64,000 nucleotides of DNA from Paralichthys olivaceus (lineage: Eukaryota > Chordata > Actinopteri > Pleuronectiformes > Paralichthyidae), in the NCBI RefSeq assembly GCF_024713975.1, contig NC_091105.1, forward strand, positions 22,494,939 through 22,558,938, written 5' to 3'. Both the position numbers and the translations under genes were made by a program. Positions 12,031-23,805 of the stretch are shown here, one piece after another (position 1 is the first letter of the stretch; each line of letters opens with the position of its first letter). Below the pieces are notes generated by a model. The model worked only from the letters and a program-made list of their open reading frames with translations. It searched no databases and was not told the origin of the DNA.

Positions 12031-12607
12031 CCAAATATAGGGCATATGAAAATTCAATGCATTCAACCTGGTTTCATAGCTGAGGTCTCAGACCCCAAAC
12101 AGAATTATTAATTTTCCATAGCTTCTGATTTGAAAAACTAATCATCAGATCATGTTATTTGTCATTCTGATAAAATAATAAAAAGGTCATCAAGTATACG
12201 GTGATAAGACTATGTAAAGAATATCCTTTGAAAAGAGTGTTCAAGAGGGTGCAGCTTAAAATGACCAGCAATAAAGGAAGCACAGACATGATGTATTAAG
12301 TCTTTCCCGCTGTAACAGGCCAGACAATAATGAGTAGTGAAAATGGTGTTTAATTGACTTATCTACTGTAGTAGTTAAATCGTGGGTGACTCCCTCGCCT
12401 GTGGGGAGAAAGCTGATAAATAGTCTAAGAGGAGAAATAGTATTAAAACTTCTGAGATAGATTATTTACTCATGCATCAAGAAAAGTTAATTTGAGGTCA
12501 GTCTTCCTTCTGAGATCCGTGATGGGCTTTGATATTTTTTAAATGTTGCCTAATCCGGTGATTTTATTTGTTTCATTTCTTTTTATACTTTCAGTTCAGT
12601 ACTGGGA

Positions 12608-12648
12608 TGTGTGTGTGTGTGTGCGTGTGTATGTGTGTGTGTGTGTGT
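12608..12648. repeat. Interrupted (GT)n microsatellite
   Basis: GT array with GC and AT interruptions. Confidence 0.9.
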
Positions 12649-13963
12649 TCCATGTACATGGTCTGCATTCTTCCCAGTTGAAAACAAACACATTCATTAT
12701 CATGGATGACGAAGGAACCTGTTAATGTTCCATAGAGAGTCGGTGGCAAATTCATACTGAGAAAGCCTGGGTATTAGACATAACCCTTCAATACTGTAGA
12801 TCATCATGGTCGCAGCAGCTGTCACCTCAGCCAGCCTGTGGATAATTATGTCACAAATCATCAAAGTCAGTGTCCTCTCCTGTCTTTTTAAACATTTTAA
12901 TTAGTTTTGTGGTACATGGTGGTACATGAGGATTCAGAGAATACAAGGTGTATTTCTATACTACAGAGTTAACCCCATTACATAGAGAGAGAAAACTAGG
13001 ACACACAGAAAGCACATACCTACAGTTTGACAAAGCCCAACAGTCCACTTGTTAAACAAGACATTTTTGTCATAAATATTCATGAATTATTCCCTGAGAA
13101 ATCATGGAAAATGTTGAAAAACTCATGATGTTAAAGAAAGCGCAAAAATAAATGGATCTGCCCCCTGACCCTGCAAACCAAAATTGTATGGCTTCTTCCC
13201 CAGGCCATGCTGTATCCTTCCAGCAAATATAATGGAAATATATCCACTAGCTTTTATGTATTCCTGCTTACACAAAAACAAACGAACAGGGATGAAAACA
13301 GCCTCCATGGTGGAGTTAATGAATAAGTCTGGAATGAAACAAAGGAGAAGAGAGAACACATGGCATATATATCCTCATGCATCACAGAATCCCAGTCGTA
13401 GCAAATTCATGATCATTTAGGCTTATCTTAACTTTTAGTATAAACCCAGAACCCCTTCTTCCTGATCACCACTTATTCTACTCTACTAGCATACATTCAC
13501 AAGATACTTAAAAAAGTTGTGGAGACATTGTTGTCTTCTGCTGTCAACAGACCATTATTCTACCGACACCAATAACAGAAAATAACATGAATATAGACAT
13601 GCAGGCTCATATTTCAGTTTTAAATATCCAACAAATATTATTGTTTTATAACTTCAATAACTTTTTTTTATCCACATAATCAAAAATGTGAATTATACTT
13701 ACAAACTGCAAAATAAATCACACACTTAATGTTAATGGTAATCAAAACTATAACTTTATTTATTGAATGATGCTGGCAACAACTACACAGACAGTCGAGC
13801 AACACACTATTTTATATTTACAAATATGTAATGGGAGGCTCATTCACCCACAATCATACACAGGTAAGCAGTCATTTGCATAGTTATTCTGAAAATAAAC
13901 ACTTAAGCACATTTTTTACATGGTCTGATTATAATTGTGCTGATTATTACAGTCACTGCCCAA

Positions 13964-14345
13964 ATGGTCCTGTTCAGACCTGGTTTTAACATCAGCCCTC
14001 AGAGATGCAGTCACAAGTAGACAGTGTTAAATTTGTCTGTTCACACCTGGCACTAACGTGTGTCCTGAATGTGTCTCCTGTGACCAACTGTGGTTGAATC
14101 TCACTTCTCTTCTCTAAATGCAAATAATCAAGTACGACGTTTGTGTTTGCGAAGACCGAGGTATATTGTTTTTACAGTTCGATCAGTCATCTTGTGGTGG
14201 TCAGTTTTGATATTGTGTTGGTGGCTACAAACAAATCGACACATGGACAACTAAGAAGTGTAAAAATATATTTAAACTGTTGCAACATTCATTCGTATGT
14301 GGCCACATGCATCCCAAGTGTGTTCACTCACACTTGTACTTAGCG
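13964..14345. mobile_element. MITE-like repeat, family B copy 1
   Basis: Begins near 'gttcagacctggttttaac' and includes 'ttgatattgtgttggtggc', 'aaacaaatcgacacatgga' and 'gtggccacatgcatc'. The same ordered blocks recur at 47596-48060 inside USP45, showing an interspersed non-autonomous element. Ends are approximate. Confidence 0.65.
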
Positions 14346-14580
14346 CTGAACAATTGTGATCACACAACATATTTACAAGAAAATTCAAATCATTTTTCTA
14401 CCACTGTTGAAATGATTATTGCTGATGTGTGTCGAGTCCTCTGTTTTCACTCTTGAGGAGAACAACTAACATCTCAGGCTCTTAAATTAACAAGACAGTG
14501 GATGAACTTCTGACTCAAGTTTGATGTCAGATAAATTAAAAAACAGATTCATATGCTTTATGTCTTCATTTAACCCTGGA

Positions 14581-16491
14581 TCAGTTGTGTTGCTCATTTG
14601 ACGCCCAGTCTTTCCATCCACCCGGGTAATGATGAATGCTGAAATGAAGAAAAACAAAACAGGAAATAGATTGAACTGTTGGGAAATAACCTCAAACTGC
14701 TGTCTCATGATAAAATATAAGTCAGTCAATGAGTGAGAAAGTCTAACAAAGTCAGCCATAAACGTATACTGATACTCTAACCTTTACCCAGACCCACACT
14801 TACTGTACACGACTACAATAATTCAATAAGTGGTGGACTTTGAGTTGAGGTGAGAATGAGTGATTTCTGACAAACATATGTCAAGGAGAAATGTCTCACT
14901 CTTTGTATCCCAGCGACACAGCTGCCTTGACTGCCTTCTCGCTCCGAATCCCTGCCAGGCAGGTGAACACGATGTTGTCTGTCTGCTCGGGCATTTCACC
15001 ACCATACTTTTCTCTGAAATCTTCCGGACCAAGCTGGAGGGCGGTGTTCACCTGTCCCACTGCGATGACAAAGAGGCACAGGTCAAAGTGGTCCAGATGT
15101 GTTGTTAGGGTTTGAATATCTACATACTAATTCCACAAATGTCTGTCTTTCTGTCTGTCTGTTTGACTCTATGTGGAGCGAATATCTTGCCAACTTCAGC
15201 GAAGTTGGGTCTGAAGATTGTGTTTACTGCTTCAATAGTTCTGAAATAGCTGACATGTAATGAATGAAAAAATAGCACCAGTAAAGTAAATCATTTAAAA
15301 CTTAAAAGATGTGAACAGTAATACAGCAAATTCAGTTTCTTTTCATTAAAAACATCATTGCAGATAAACCAGGTATGATTAACACAAAGTTTTCTAACTT
15401 CACTCTGCACCAAAGACTGTTTATAAAAAGCTCTGCATGCAAACAATAAAAAGTGACAGTGCATTGCAGAAACTGTCTGAGGAGGACTCACTAATGACAG
15501 GGAATAATTCTGAAATCGACTCCAGAGCATTAACACAGACCAAGATAACAGTCCATTCCAAACAGGCAGGTTTAGAACAGGCACTGCACTAGTTATTTCC
15601 ATTTGCAACTGAAAATAAAATGTAGAGAATTTTGCTTTTAAATAAACATTCTGCAATAAAGGCCATGGTCTGTTACAGACCTGTAGAGGCTAATCAATGC
15701 ATTATAAGACAGACTTTATGAGTGAAGACACTCCCAGATGTGATCATGACCTGCAGAAAACACAAAAGATGGGATAAAGCAATTCCAATACAACCATTAG
15801 TGTACTTTAGTTGGATAACCACTCACAGGGGATGTTAATGGCCCCGGGGATGAAGCCGTACTCTCTGAGCTCCCAGGGCTCCCTGACATCTATAACCACA
15901 GCTTCGCTGCTGGCCAGGAGCTGCTTCAGCTGCTTGTATGTCACATCTGTGCTTGGTGGCGCTGAAGTGAAGGCCCTGCACAGAAGCAACGCTTTGTCTG
16001 GAAGCAAAACAAGCAAAACATGTGACCTGTGCTAATATGTAAATGATAAGATAAGATGAGCTACAGCAGCAAATAAGACAAAGTCAATATATAGACATCA
16101 GTTAAACTAATAAATAAGTAAAAATGCAATTTAAACGCAAGGAAATATAAGGAGTATTAAGAGTAACAGTGTTTACAGTGTTAGCAGGACATATACAGAG
16201 AAACAGGACTGCACATTAGTCATTGACTTCTACAGATAGAGACGAGGGTTGTTATGTGAAATATTATGAAACGTGGTAGTGAGCAGACACTCATGTGGGC
16301 GGTGGACAAGCAGACAAATGGACACAGCTCCAAATGTGTGGGTGAAACTCACTTGTGCAGCCGGGCTGAGTGTGATCGAGGCTGGACACAGAGCTCCGTC
16401 CCCCCGGGACAGAAGCACCGGGCTGGACGGTTCTCCGCCACAGCAGCCGCGGGACCGCTCCTGTGAACCTCCAGCACCTTCTGAGAGCCAT
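14581..16491 (-). CDS. tstd3: TSTD3, single-domain rhodanese-like sulfurtransferase
   Basis: Coding exons in transcript order: 16491-16353, 15997-15827, 15059-14900, 14638-14581; 528 nt, 175 aa, frame closed at TGA 14581-14583. The N-terminus MALRRCWRFTGAVPRLLWRR is Arg-rich without acidic residues, so a mitochondrial presequence is likely (inference). The rhodanese domain starts at VTYKQLKQLLASSEAVVIDVREPWEL, here given by its start VTYKQLKQLL (exon 2), continues INIPLGQVNTALQLGPEDF, and carries the active-site loop CLAGIRS: Cys followed by a six-residue CxxGxR loop as in active rhodaneses. It ends YPGGWKDWASNEQ, the usual C-terminal helix of the family. Rhodanese enzymes move sulfane sulfur via a Cys persulfide; the physiological substrate of TSTD3 is not known. 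It is divergent to USP45, as in human. Confidence 0.92.
15290..15660 (-). repeat. Dispersed repeat, family I (uninterrupted copy)
   Basis: Lies in TSTD3 intron 2. Read on the minus strand it aligns by eye, block after block, with 30450-31045 on plus: 'tagtgcagt', 'cctgcctgttt', 'cagaattatt', 'ttataaacagtc', 'ggtgcagagtgaagttaga', 'gaaactgaattt'. The copy here lacks the ~190-base insertion seen in the other. Confidence 0.75.
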
Positions 16492-17647
16492 GTCCGCTGA
16501 CTTTACCCTCTGTACCTACACTGGATCAACATGGAGCCACAGCGTCACAATGGTGCAGGGTGGCAGAGTCACTCTGGTCAGGTTCACCCTCTCACTGCGG
16601 ACATGCGCCTGCGCCGCAGTACGGATCCCTGGAAGGACAAAAATAGTCCGCAGCTCGTCATCGTCCCATCGCTCCATAGGTCAGAGGATCATCAACGTAA
16701 ATAAACAGCACGAGCTCGAAGCTGCTCACGTTCATGTGGCTCAGTGTTATTAGATCCTATCTGATGCCTTCCAGGTCGTGGAAAATGACAACACAATGAT
16801 AACCACACATGTGACATGTACCCACTTCACCAGCTTCTTTGAAATCTTTTCTTGAAGCCTTTCTCTCTTTGAAAGCCTTTGGCAATGTCTGATTTGCATC
16901 TATACTGTTTTAGTTTATTTCTGTTTTAGTTTTTCACTACTTTATAGTATTGTTGCTGTAGAAAAGCGCTATATAGAAATAAAGTTTATTATTACTATTA
17001 TTAGAATGTTATTATTATATTATTACATAAAGTATGTCCGCATCTGGTCAGATTAATTTTAGAGAGTAATTCATGCTGCCATGCTGATCTCATTATATTA
17101 ACCCTTAATCTTAAACTGAGTTATATTTGTTTGATCGTAAAACACCACAGGAATGAATTTGAAAGAGACCACTCATTTTATATTAAAATAAAAACGCTTG
17201 AAGCAACACCTCATTACATAATTCAGGTTCTTCTTAGAGTCCAACTTTCCATTTTTATTCCTACGTGAATTAAATATCCCAACAAACCGATCACACGTTT
17301 TCCAAACGAGCTCCTGAACGCAGCCCCGTGATGTTTCGCCTCCTCCAGTTTCGGGCCACCGTCCCTGAACGCAGCACTGGGCCTAACCGAGCCGCCGTAG
17401 TGCGTCACATGTTGACTTGTGTTGCTAGTCGATGCTACCACACGAGGAGTTATTGAGACACCGCTCAGCTGTTGACGGAACTGTCCCACGAAATGTCTCC
17501 ATGTCTCCGTGTGCTGTTGGACAAACACACCCTATGATGTTTCATTTATTCTGCTAATGCAGCTAGCCTGTTTGCTGGGCAGAGTTGACATCTCACTGTT
17601 GGCTTCAGGTTAGCTAACACAGTCAACATAGGAGCTGCAATTAAGAG
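16492..17647. promoter_or_regulatory. Divergent TSTD3/USP45 promoter interval and putative USP45 non-coding exon 1
   Basis: The TSTD3 ATG faces left at 16491. A CpG-containing block at 17290-17600 with a CRE-like TGCGTCACA at 17401-17409 is followed by a GTGAGT donor at 17648, preceded by 'caattaagag'. A USP45 5' UTR exon ending at 17647 is therefore plausible. 16760-17220 is AT-rich with no features. Transcription starts are not resolved. The 101-codon minus ORF at 17223-17528 is not recognisable. Confidence 0.4.
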
Positions 17648-18347
17648 GTGAGTCCACACCGCCTTCTCCTCGATTCTGAGTATGGAGACAACATTTCGAC
17701 ATTTGAAGTTATTTAGATGTTGTTAGATGAACAACTTTTATATCCATCTAAACCCGACGCTCTGGTCTAATTGAGGCCTCTTAATCGTATTATTGTCCAA
17801 TACCCGGTAGTTAACCTTAATATAGTAACACGTGTAATCTGAGGTATAAGTATTTACACAGTCAGATATTTATTGATTTGGCTCAATAGTCCTGTACGGT
17901 GATATTGAAATGATAATCTGAGTGGGATTAATAACTAGCAGCTCTACTGATCCTGAAGGGTCGTCACGTCTTATATCAGGTAAACAATGTAGAAATGGCC
18001 TCAAACATGAAACCCACATTGAAGACTAAGCCTCAGGAATAATAATCATTTGAATTCACTAAGGTTTGGTCATGTCCGTCCACCTGTGGATGTGTTACTG
18101 AAGGTTTGTTGTTGAGGTACAGCAGAAATGTGTCACTGTACAAACACTGAAGAGCTGCGTTGTGTTGCTGGTTACCTGCAACAATAAGCAACATGTAAAC
18201 GCACTTATTGGAAGTCGCTTTGGATAAAAGTGTCAGCTAACAGGAAGACGGAGACACGTTTAAGTATCACTGTTCAAACACGGTCACGTTGTTTCATTTT
18301 GTGTTGTAACACTGGTTTGTCCTCTGTGTTCACCTCCAGAGCTCCAG

Positions 18348-21300
18348 ATGCGGCTAAAGGACCCTTTCTCTTTGAAAGCCGCCGATATGACTAAGCGGAC
18401 AAATAAGCCGAGGAAGCCTCGAGACGAAGAGTCGTCAGATGAAGTCAGTGGTAGGTCACTGAAGCAGTGCTGGACACCAGGCTGTTAAAGTTAGGGCCGT
18501 GAGTTTTCATGTGCATAGTAAATGGGATCAACTCTTATGTTCTTAGTAAGATCTGTGCTCTTTATCAAGTAATGTTCCACAGCCAATGAAAGTGTTGGAA
18601 ACAGGAAACACAACATAAGTCTCAGCTGAACACCAACAATTTGTCATTTTTGTCTGTTTTGTTCATCAATGGGGTATTATTATTTCTCTATGATGATCTA
18701 TGTTAGTAGGTATGGCAGAATATCCATAAGAGAGAATGTATCTTGCAATGAGTAGAACACATGGTTTTTATCACCAATTTATTTTGTGTTGTTTTGAAAT
18801 TAGGGTTGACTTGCCAGCATGTGAGTAAGGCAGTGGAGCTGAGTTCAGTGAAGAAGTCGGTCCTGTCCAGCGTGTGGTTGGTGTGCTCTGAGTGCCTAAA
18901 GGAGAGGACCATGATCGACGGAGAACCGGCAGCATCGCATGACATCCTGGTGTGTTTAAAGTGTGGTTTCCAGGTAAGATTTGGGTTTCTTATAATATAT
19001 GGTGAAGACACAGTGTATATTCACGTGCTCCTCGGAAGGTCCCGTTTCCCGAGTTGTGACGTCGCTGTTCATACTTTGGTGGGTTCGTGTACTTCATAAT
19101 CATAATGTTAAAAAAAAAACATGGACAATGTAAAATAATGTGTTGTATTTATGTGTTAAAACAACACTTTGACACGTCTTTGCAATATTTGCATAATAAC
19201 GAGGGGCAAAGAAAAAGTGATTAGGTGTGACAGACATATAGGTAATTCAAAACATGCACGTTAAGCATAAAAGTCTGATGTTTGACACTTGTGACAGAAA
19301 CTTACAGTTTGTAATTTACAAACATTTCAAAATTCGACAAATTCACATTAAAAGCTACTGAAGCTGATTGTAAAATTATGTTTATTGGTTAATTGTGTGG
19401 TATGTGCAAAACACAACCAGGGAGTAGGAGTAGTGGCTAAAGCGAGTAGCCAGTAGTCCTACTCCCCTGTTGTGTTTTGCACGTTACGCACAATTAACCA
19501 GAATAAATACATATGATCTATATAGGCATGTTTAGGGTGTTGCAGAAATTCGCACTGTGTTTGTTATGAACGCACAGATTCTGGTAAAAGGCTGGGAAAA
19601 CTTCAAAAAAGAAGAATGCAACAGTTTGGGGATGTCAGTTGGTCACAGGCTTGATGTAGTTATTGCAAGCATGGGCTATACAAATAAAAACAATAAGTGT
19701 TATTTACTTTAAGTTACATTAAAACCATCTGTTCCGTTACTTTTGGACATTTACAATCTATATAAATTGCAAACAATAATTAATATCAGCTCTCTAAACA
19801 TGCCTGATTTTTTTGTTTCATTTATTCATTAATTATTCTCTTAGATATCAACAAAATGATGAAGAGTACCCCATCTCACAATGTATAAGAAAGTAGAAAA
19901 AAATGTCCTGGATCTGTCACCTGATGTGGATTTGCAGTTTCGCACCAAAATTGACTGGGTCCTTACTGACCGGTACTACATCCTTCAACCAAGTTTTGTA
20001 GTAATCTGTTCTGTAGATTTTGCATTATCCTTCCAACTAACAGACAAACAAGCAAACGAACCAAGATAAAAACATAGTTTTGAACCCAGCTTTAAATCAT
20101 CATGGAAAAAATGAATATGCACTTTTTTGCTCGACATGCAAATTTGAGGTGGGAATGAGTCATGGTCTTTAAACATAGACATGTATGTTTTGTTAAGATT
20201 TTTAATACAGTTTTTTTAATGTATCTATCTTGCAGGGCTGTAACCACTCTGGTATCCAGCACGCTGTCAAGCACTATCAAGCGTTCCATCCCGAGTTTCA
20301 CTGCATCACCATTAGCTTGAGCACATGGAAGGCTTGGTGAGAAACCTAAGAACTGCATTCATTTTGAACTGTGATGAAAAAGCCAAGACTGCACACAGTG
20401 CTAGTCAACCTCTATTGTCACATGTCAAGATGCCGACAGTGTGTGGGTTTATATAGGAAACAGTAGTTGCTAAGTGTTTTTACATACATACATCATACAC
20501 TGAAGGTGCGTTTTGTCCTAAATTCTCCTTGATCTTGGCGAACTCAATTTTCAGAAACCTTTATATATTTTTATACGACATTGTAGGTGCACTAATCTGG
20601 TACTAATGCTTGTTCGCTCCATTCTGATATTTGAAGTTGATGATTTTCCACTTCAGCCAAGAAATTCTGTTGTCACATAATGCTTCATTTCAACATTTAG
20701 TTCCTTGAGGGCTGTTCAATTCCACAGTAACTTAAAGCCTTTCTGTTTCTGTCTATGACCCCCCCCCCCCCCCATCTCATTGTAACAGGTGTTTTGAATG
20801 TAATGAGGAGCTCTCCACTCACTGCAACAAGAAAGCATTGGCTCAGTCCCTGGACTTTTTACAAAAGCACTCTGTCAAAGCAACGTCAGGTGAGGAGTTC
20901 TGCAGCATTCCAAAGGTCTCGCCACCGACTGCTGTTGAATTTAGCTTTTATTACGAGACGTGTCCATCCTCAATGCATTTTCACCGAGGCAAGAAGTCAC
21001 TTCATTTTGCATTTTTATCAAAGCATTCATTTAATCTAGCAACCATGTCTTCATTTAAAGTACAAAACAGTTGACCTTGAACACACACACACACACACAC
21101 TCACACACACTCACACACACACACACACAATCACATATTATTGCTGCATAATTATATGTAATAATTCCCACTGGTGAATCTCGAACAAGATTTCATGAGC
21201 CTTTGTATCCGAAATACAACAGACACATCGAGAATATAATGTGATAATAGTAGAAAGTGAAGTGGAGAGGTACTTTTCACCAGAGGCTGGAAACGCAATA

Positions 21301-23712
21301 ACACCACGACTGCATACCAGACTACTCATGTGACGGCTCCTGCTCATCTTTTTATCGTCAAATCAATGGGTGTTGAACAAAGTGATACTGATGAAGTGAC
21401 TTACCAAAGGCCTGTACTATGAAGCATGATTTGCGGTTATCGGGGTATGTATTGATGCACTGCGTGTGTTCGTGGTGGAATAACCAGACATAGTTTTGTA
21501 CTTTTATTCCTCTCTTTAAGTAGGTGAAATTAAATATTTATTTGGAATGGGGGATAGATAGTTTCCAGACTTACTTCTTGACGGCCCCCCATCCCTCCCT
21601 CCCCTCTCTCTCTCGGAGACTCATGCAGTCAGCACTCACCAAAATGACACTACACTGTGCACACTCTCCTTAAAGGGAAGGATAAGGGAAGTTTAAAACA
21701 ATGTCTGGTTTGTTAAGTCAGTGCCCGCTGCTAACATACCCAGTACATCTCAATCTCTCCCTATTTCCAGATGCACCAGGCGCATCCTGTCACCGAGATG
21801 CACACAGTCACTTTCATGGCGCACGAAAATAGGTCCATATGTTTTTATTGACTAGTAATTACAAATGGTTCCACCACAGTGTGTCCTCAGAGTCAGTGCA
21901 GATAGTGTGTGTCAAACTAAACTAAAGCCCATTACAGAGGCTACATTATGTGATTAAGTGAAACGTTCATCTCTCATCAAGAGGCTTGTTCAGTTCAGTT
22001 CGACAGGTCTTGTTAGTAAAGAACAGTGACCCAGAGTTATTATATCGTGGTCATGAATATATTCTTTCCCAAATGTCATTGGGGACTCCTTCACTGACAC
22101 ATTCACACAATCAGAGATGTTCTACCAGCTGTCCTTTCTGCATTTAGCAGCTCTAACTGTGTTTCTTTTAGTCTGGACAATGTGTTTGTACTCCTCGTAT
22201 TTTACTAATGTATTCGTTTGCTCCTCGTTGTAAACTAATCAGCTCTGCTGTCAGTTCACTTGTCCATACCTGTGATTGGTCTTATGCAGTAAACACACCC
22301 CTTTCATCTGCACCCGCTCAGATCTTGATGAGATCCTAAGCCTGATTGCGATTGTTAGGTTAAGTTCACCCGGATATGGAAAAGATATCCTGGATATGTT
22401 GAATTCACTTTGTATTAACAGGCCCCAGGTCACAAAGGTTCACGTTGATGATTGTCATTGAATCACCTACACACCAGGAGTTGACAGCAGTACACCTGCT
22501 CCCCCTGGTGGCTTAGGTCATTAGAAGTACAGGACTTCACACTGCAGCTCAACCTGATACATATGTATGTATATGCTGTTTCTACATTGAGTGTGATGGC
22601 TTGAGAACACCCTGCATTACAGGCATGATTTATTTTTTATATACTGTAGCTTCTTCTGCTTGATTTACCAGGGTTTCGTGAAGAATTTGAGTTTGAAGAG
22701 AATTTTTGTTTTGTCGTAGCCTCATGTACTTTCACCCTACTCAGACCACCTGAGCCCTCCTCCCCTAGTCAGTCAACCATATATATATTTTACACCCCCA
22801 CCCCCTCACTGTACTTCAACACACATGCATACACCTTCTGTTGCTGTACCGCTCGTAGTTTGTGCTGGAGTGCTGAGAGGCCTCTCAACAGGCTGTAGCT
22901 GAACAGGGTGGTGGGTCTCATCACTTTCAGTCTCACTGGCTGCCGCAGCTTAGCCCCCTGCCCAGTGCCTAGCTGCCTGTGGCCAGAGGCCAACCATCCA
23001 GGCCCAGTCAGGCTTGTCCACCCTTAGTGTCTCAGCCATGGCCGCAGAGTTGTGGGATATACACTGCAGCAGCCCCCCACCCCCTTCATCCTCACCCTGC
23101 AAGTCGCATGAGTGCACACATTAAAGGAATTAGGCGCCTGAGTGACGCTTCCCGGCTGGGTTCCCTGAAGAACAAGAGCAGCTGTGTGGGGTACAGCCTC
23201 TGTTCTGTCCTTCTTTGTCTTTCCATCATTATCTGTTTCTGTCCCTTGCTTCCCCCCGCCGTGCTGCTGTACGTTTCACCACCTCTGGGCCTGTGCGCTG
23301 CACTAGTGAGAGCCAGGGTCCTCAACAAGTCAGAGCAACTAAATCCTAACAGCTGGAACGCACAAACTCTCAGTGGACCCACACACACTCACAGATACAC
23401 ATACGCAAAATGTTGGAACAAATGTTCAACTCAAGCAGATACTGTTTTCTCTTAATGTTGTTTATAATATCACATTTTATTACTATCTCATTTTCTGGCT
23501 TTTTACATTAAAGTTTCAGTAATAATAATCATGCTGCCATAGTTAAATAACTCATAATTAAGTGCTGAGCTCTCCAAGAGTACAAGAAGTTGATTGAAGC
23601 TAGGGATGTCACGATACGAACATTTTGGTGCCACAATTATCCGAGGAAATATCACGGCTTCACGGTTTTCACAATTATCGATACTGTGGCCGCTCCTGAT
23701 AAGCACGCACAC

Positions 23713-23805
<93 letters not shown>

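Larger units (their letters stand above)
10600..14580. other. Intergenic DNA between the filament gene and TSTD3
   Basis: No coding sequence recognised on either strand. It contains dispersed repeats (listed separately at 11779-12030, 12608-12648 and 13964-14345), AT-rich single-copy-looking DNA, and weak ORFs without family resemblance. In human, CCNC lies between TSTD3 and PRDM13; I found no cyclin C exon here. Confidence 0.6.

Noticed and set aside
17223..17528. 101-codon minus-strand ORF between TSTD3 and USP45
   Set aside because: Lies in the CpG-containing promoter interval, where long chance ORFs are common; no family resemblance.
22979..23455. 158-codon plus-strand ORF in USP45 intron 5
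   Set aside because: Low-complexity Pro/Cys/Leu composition, no domain, no flanking splice logic.
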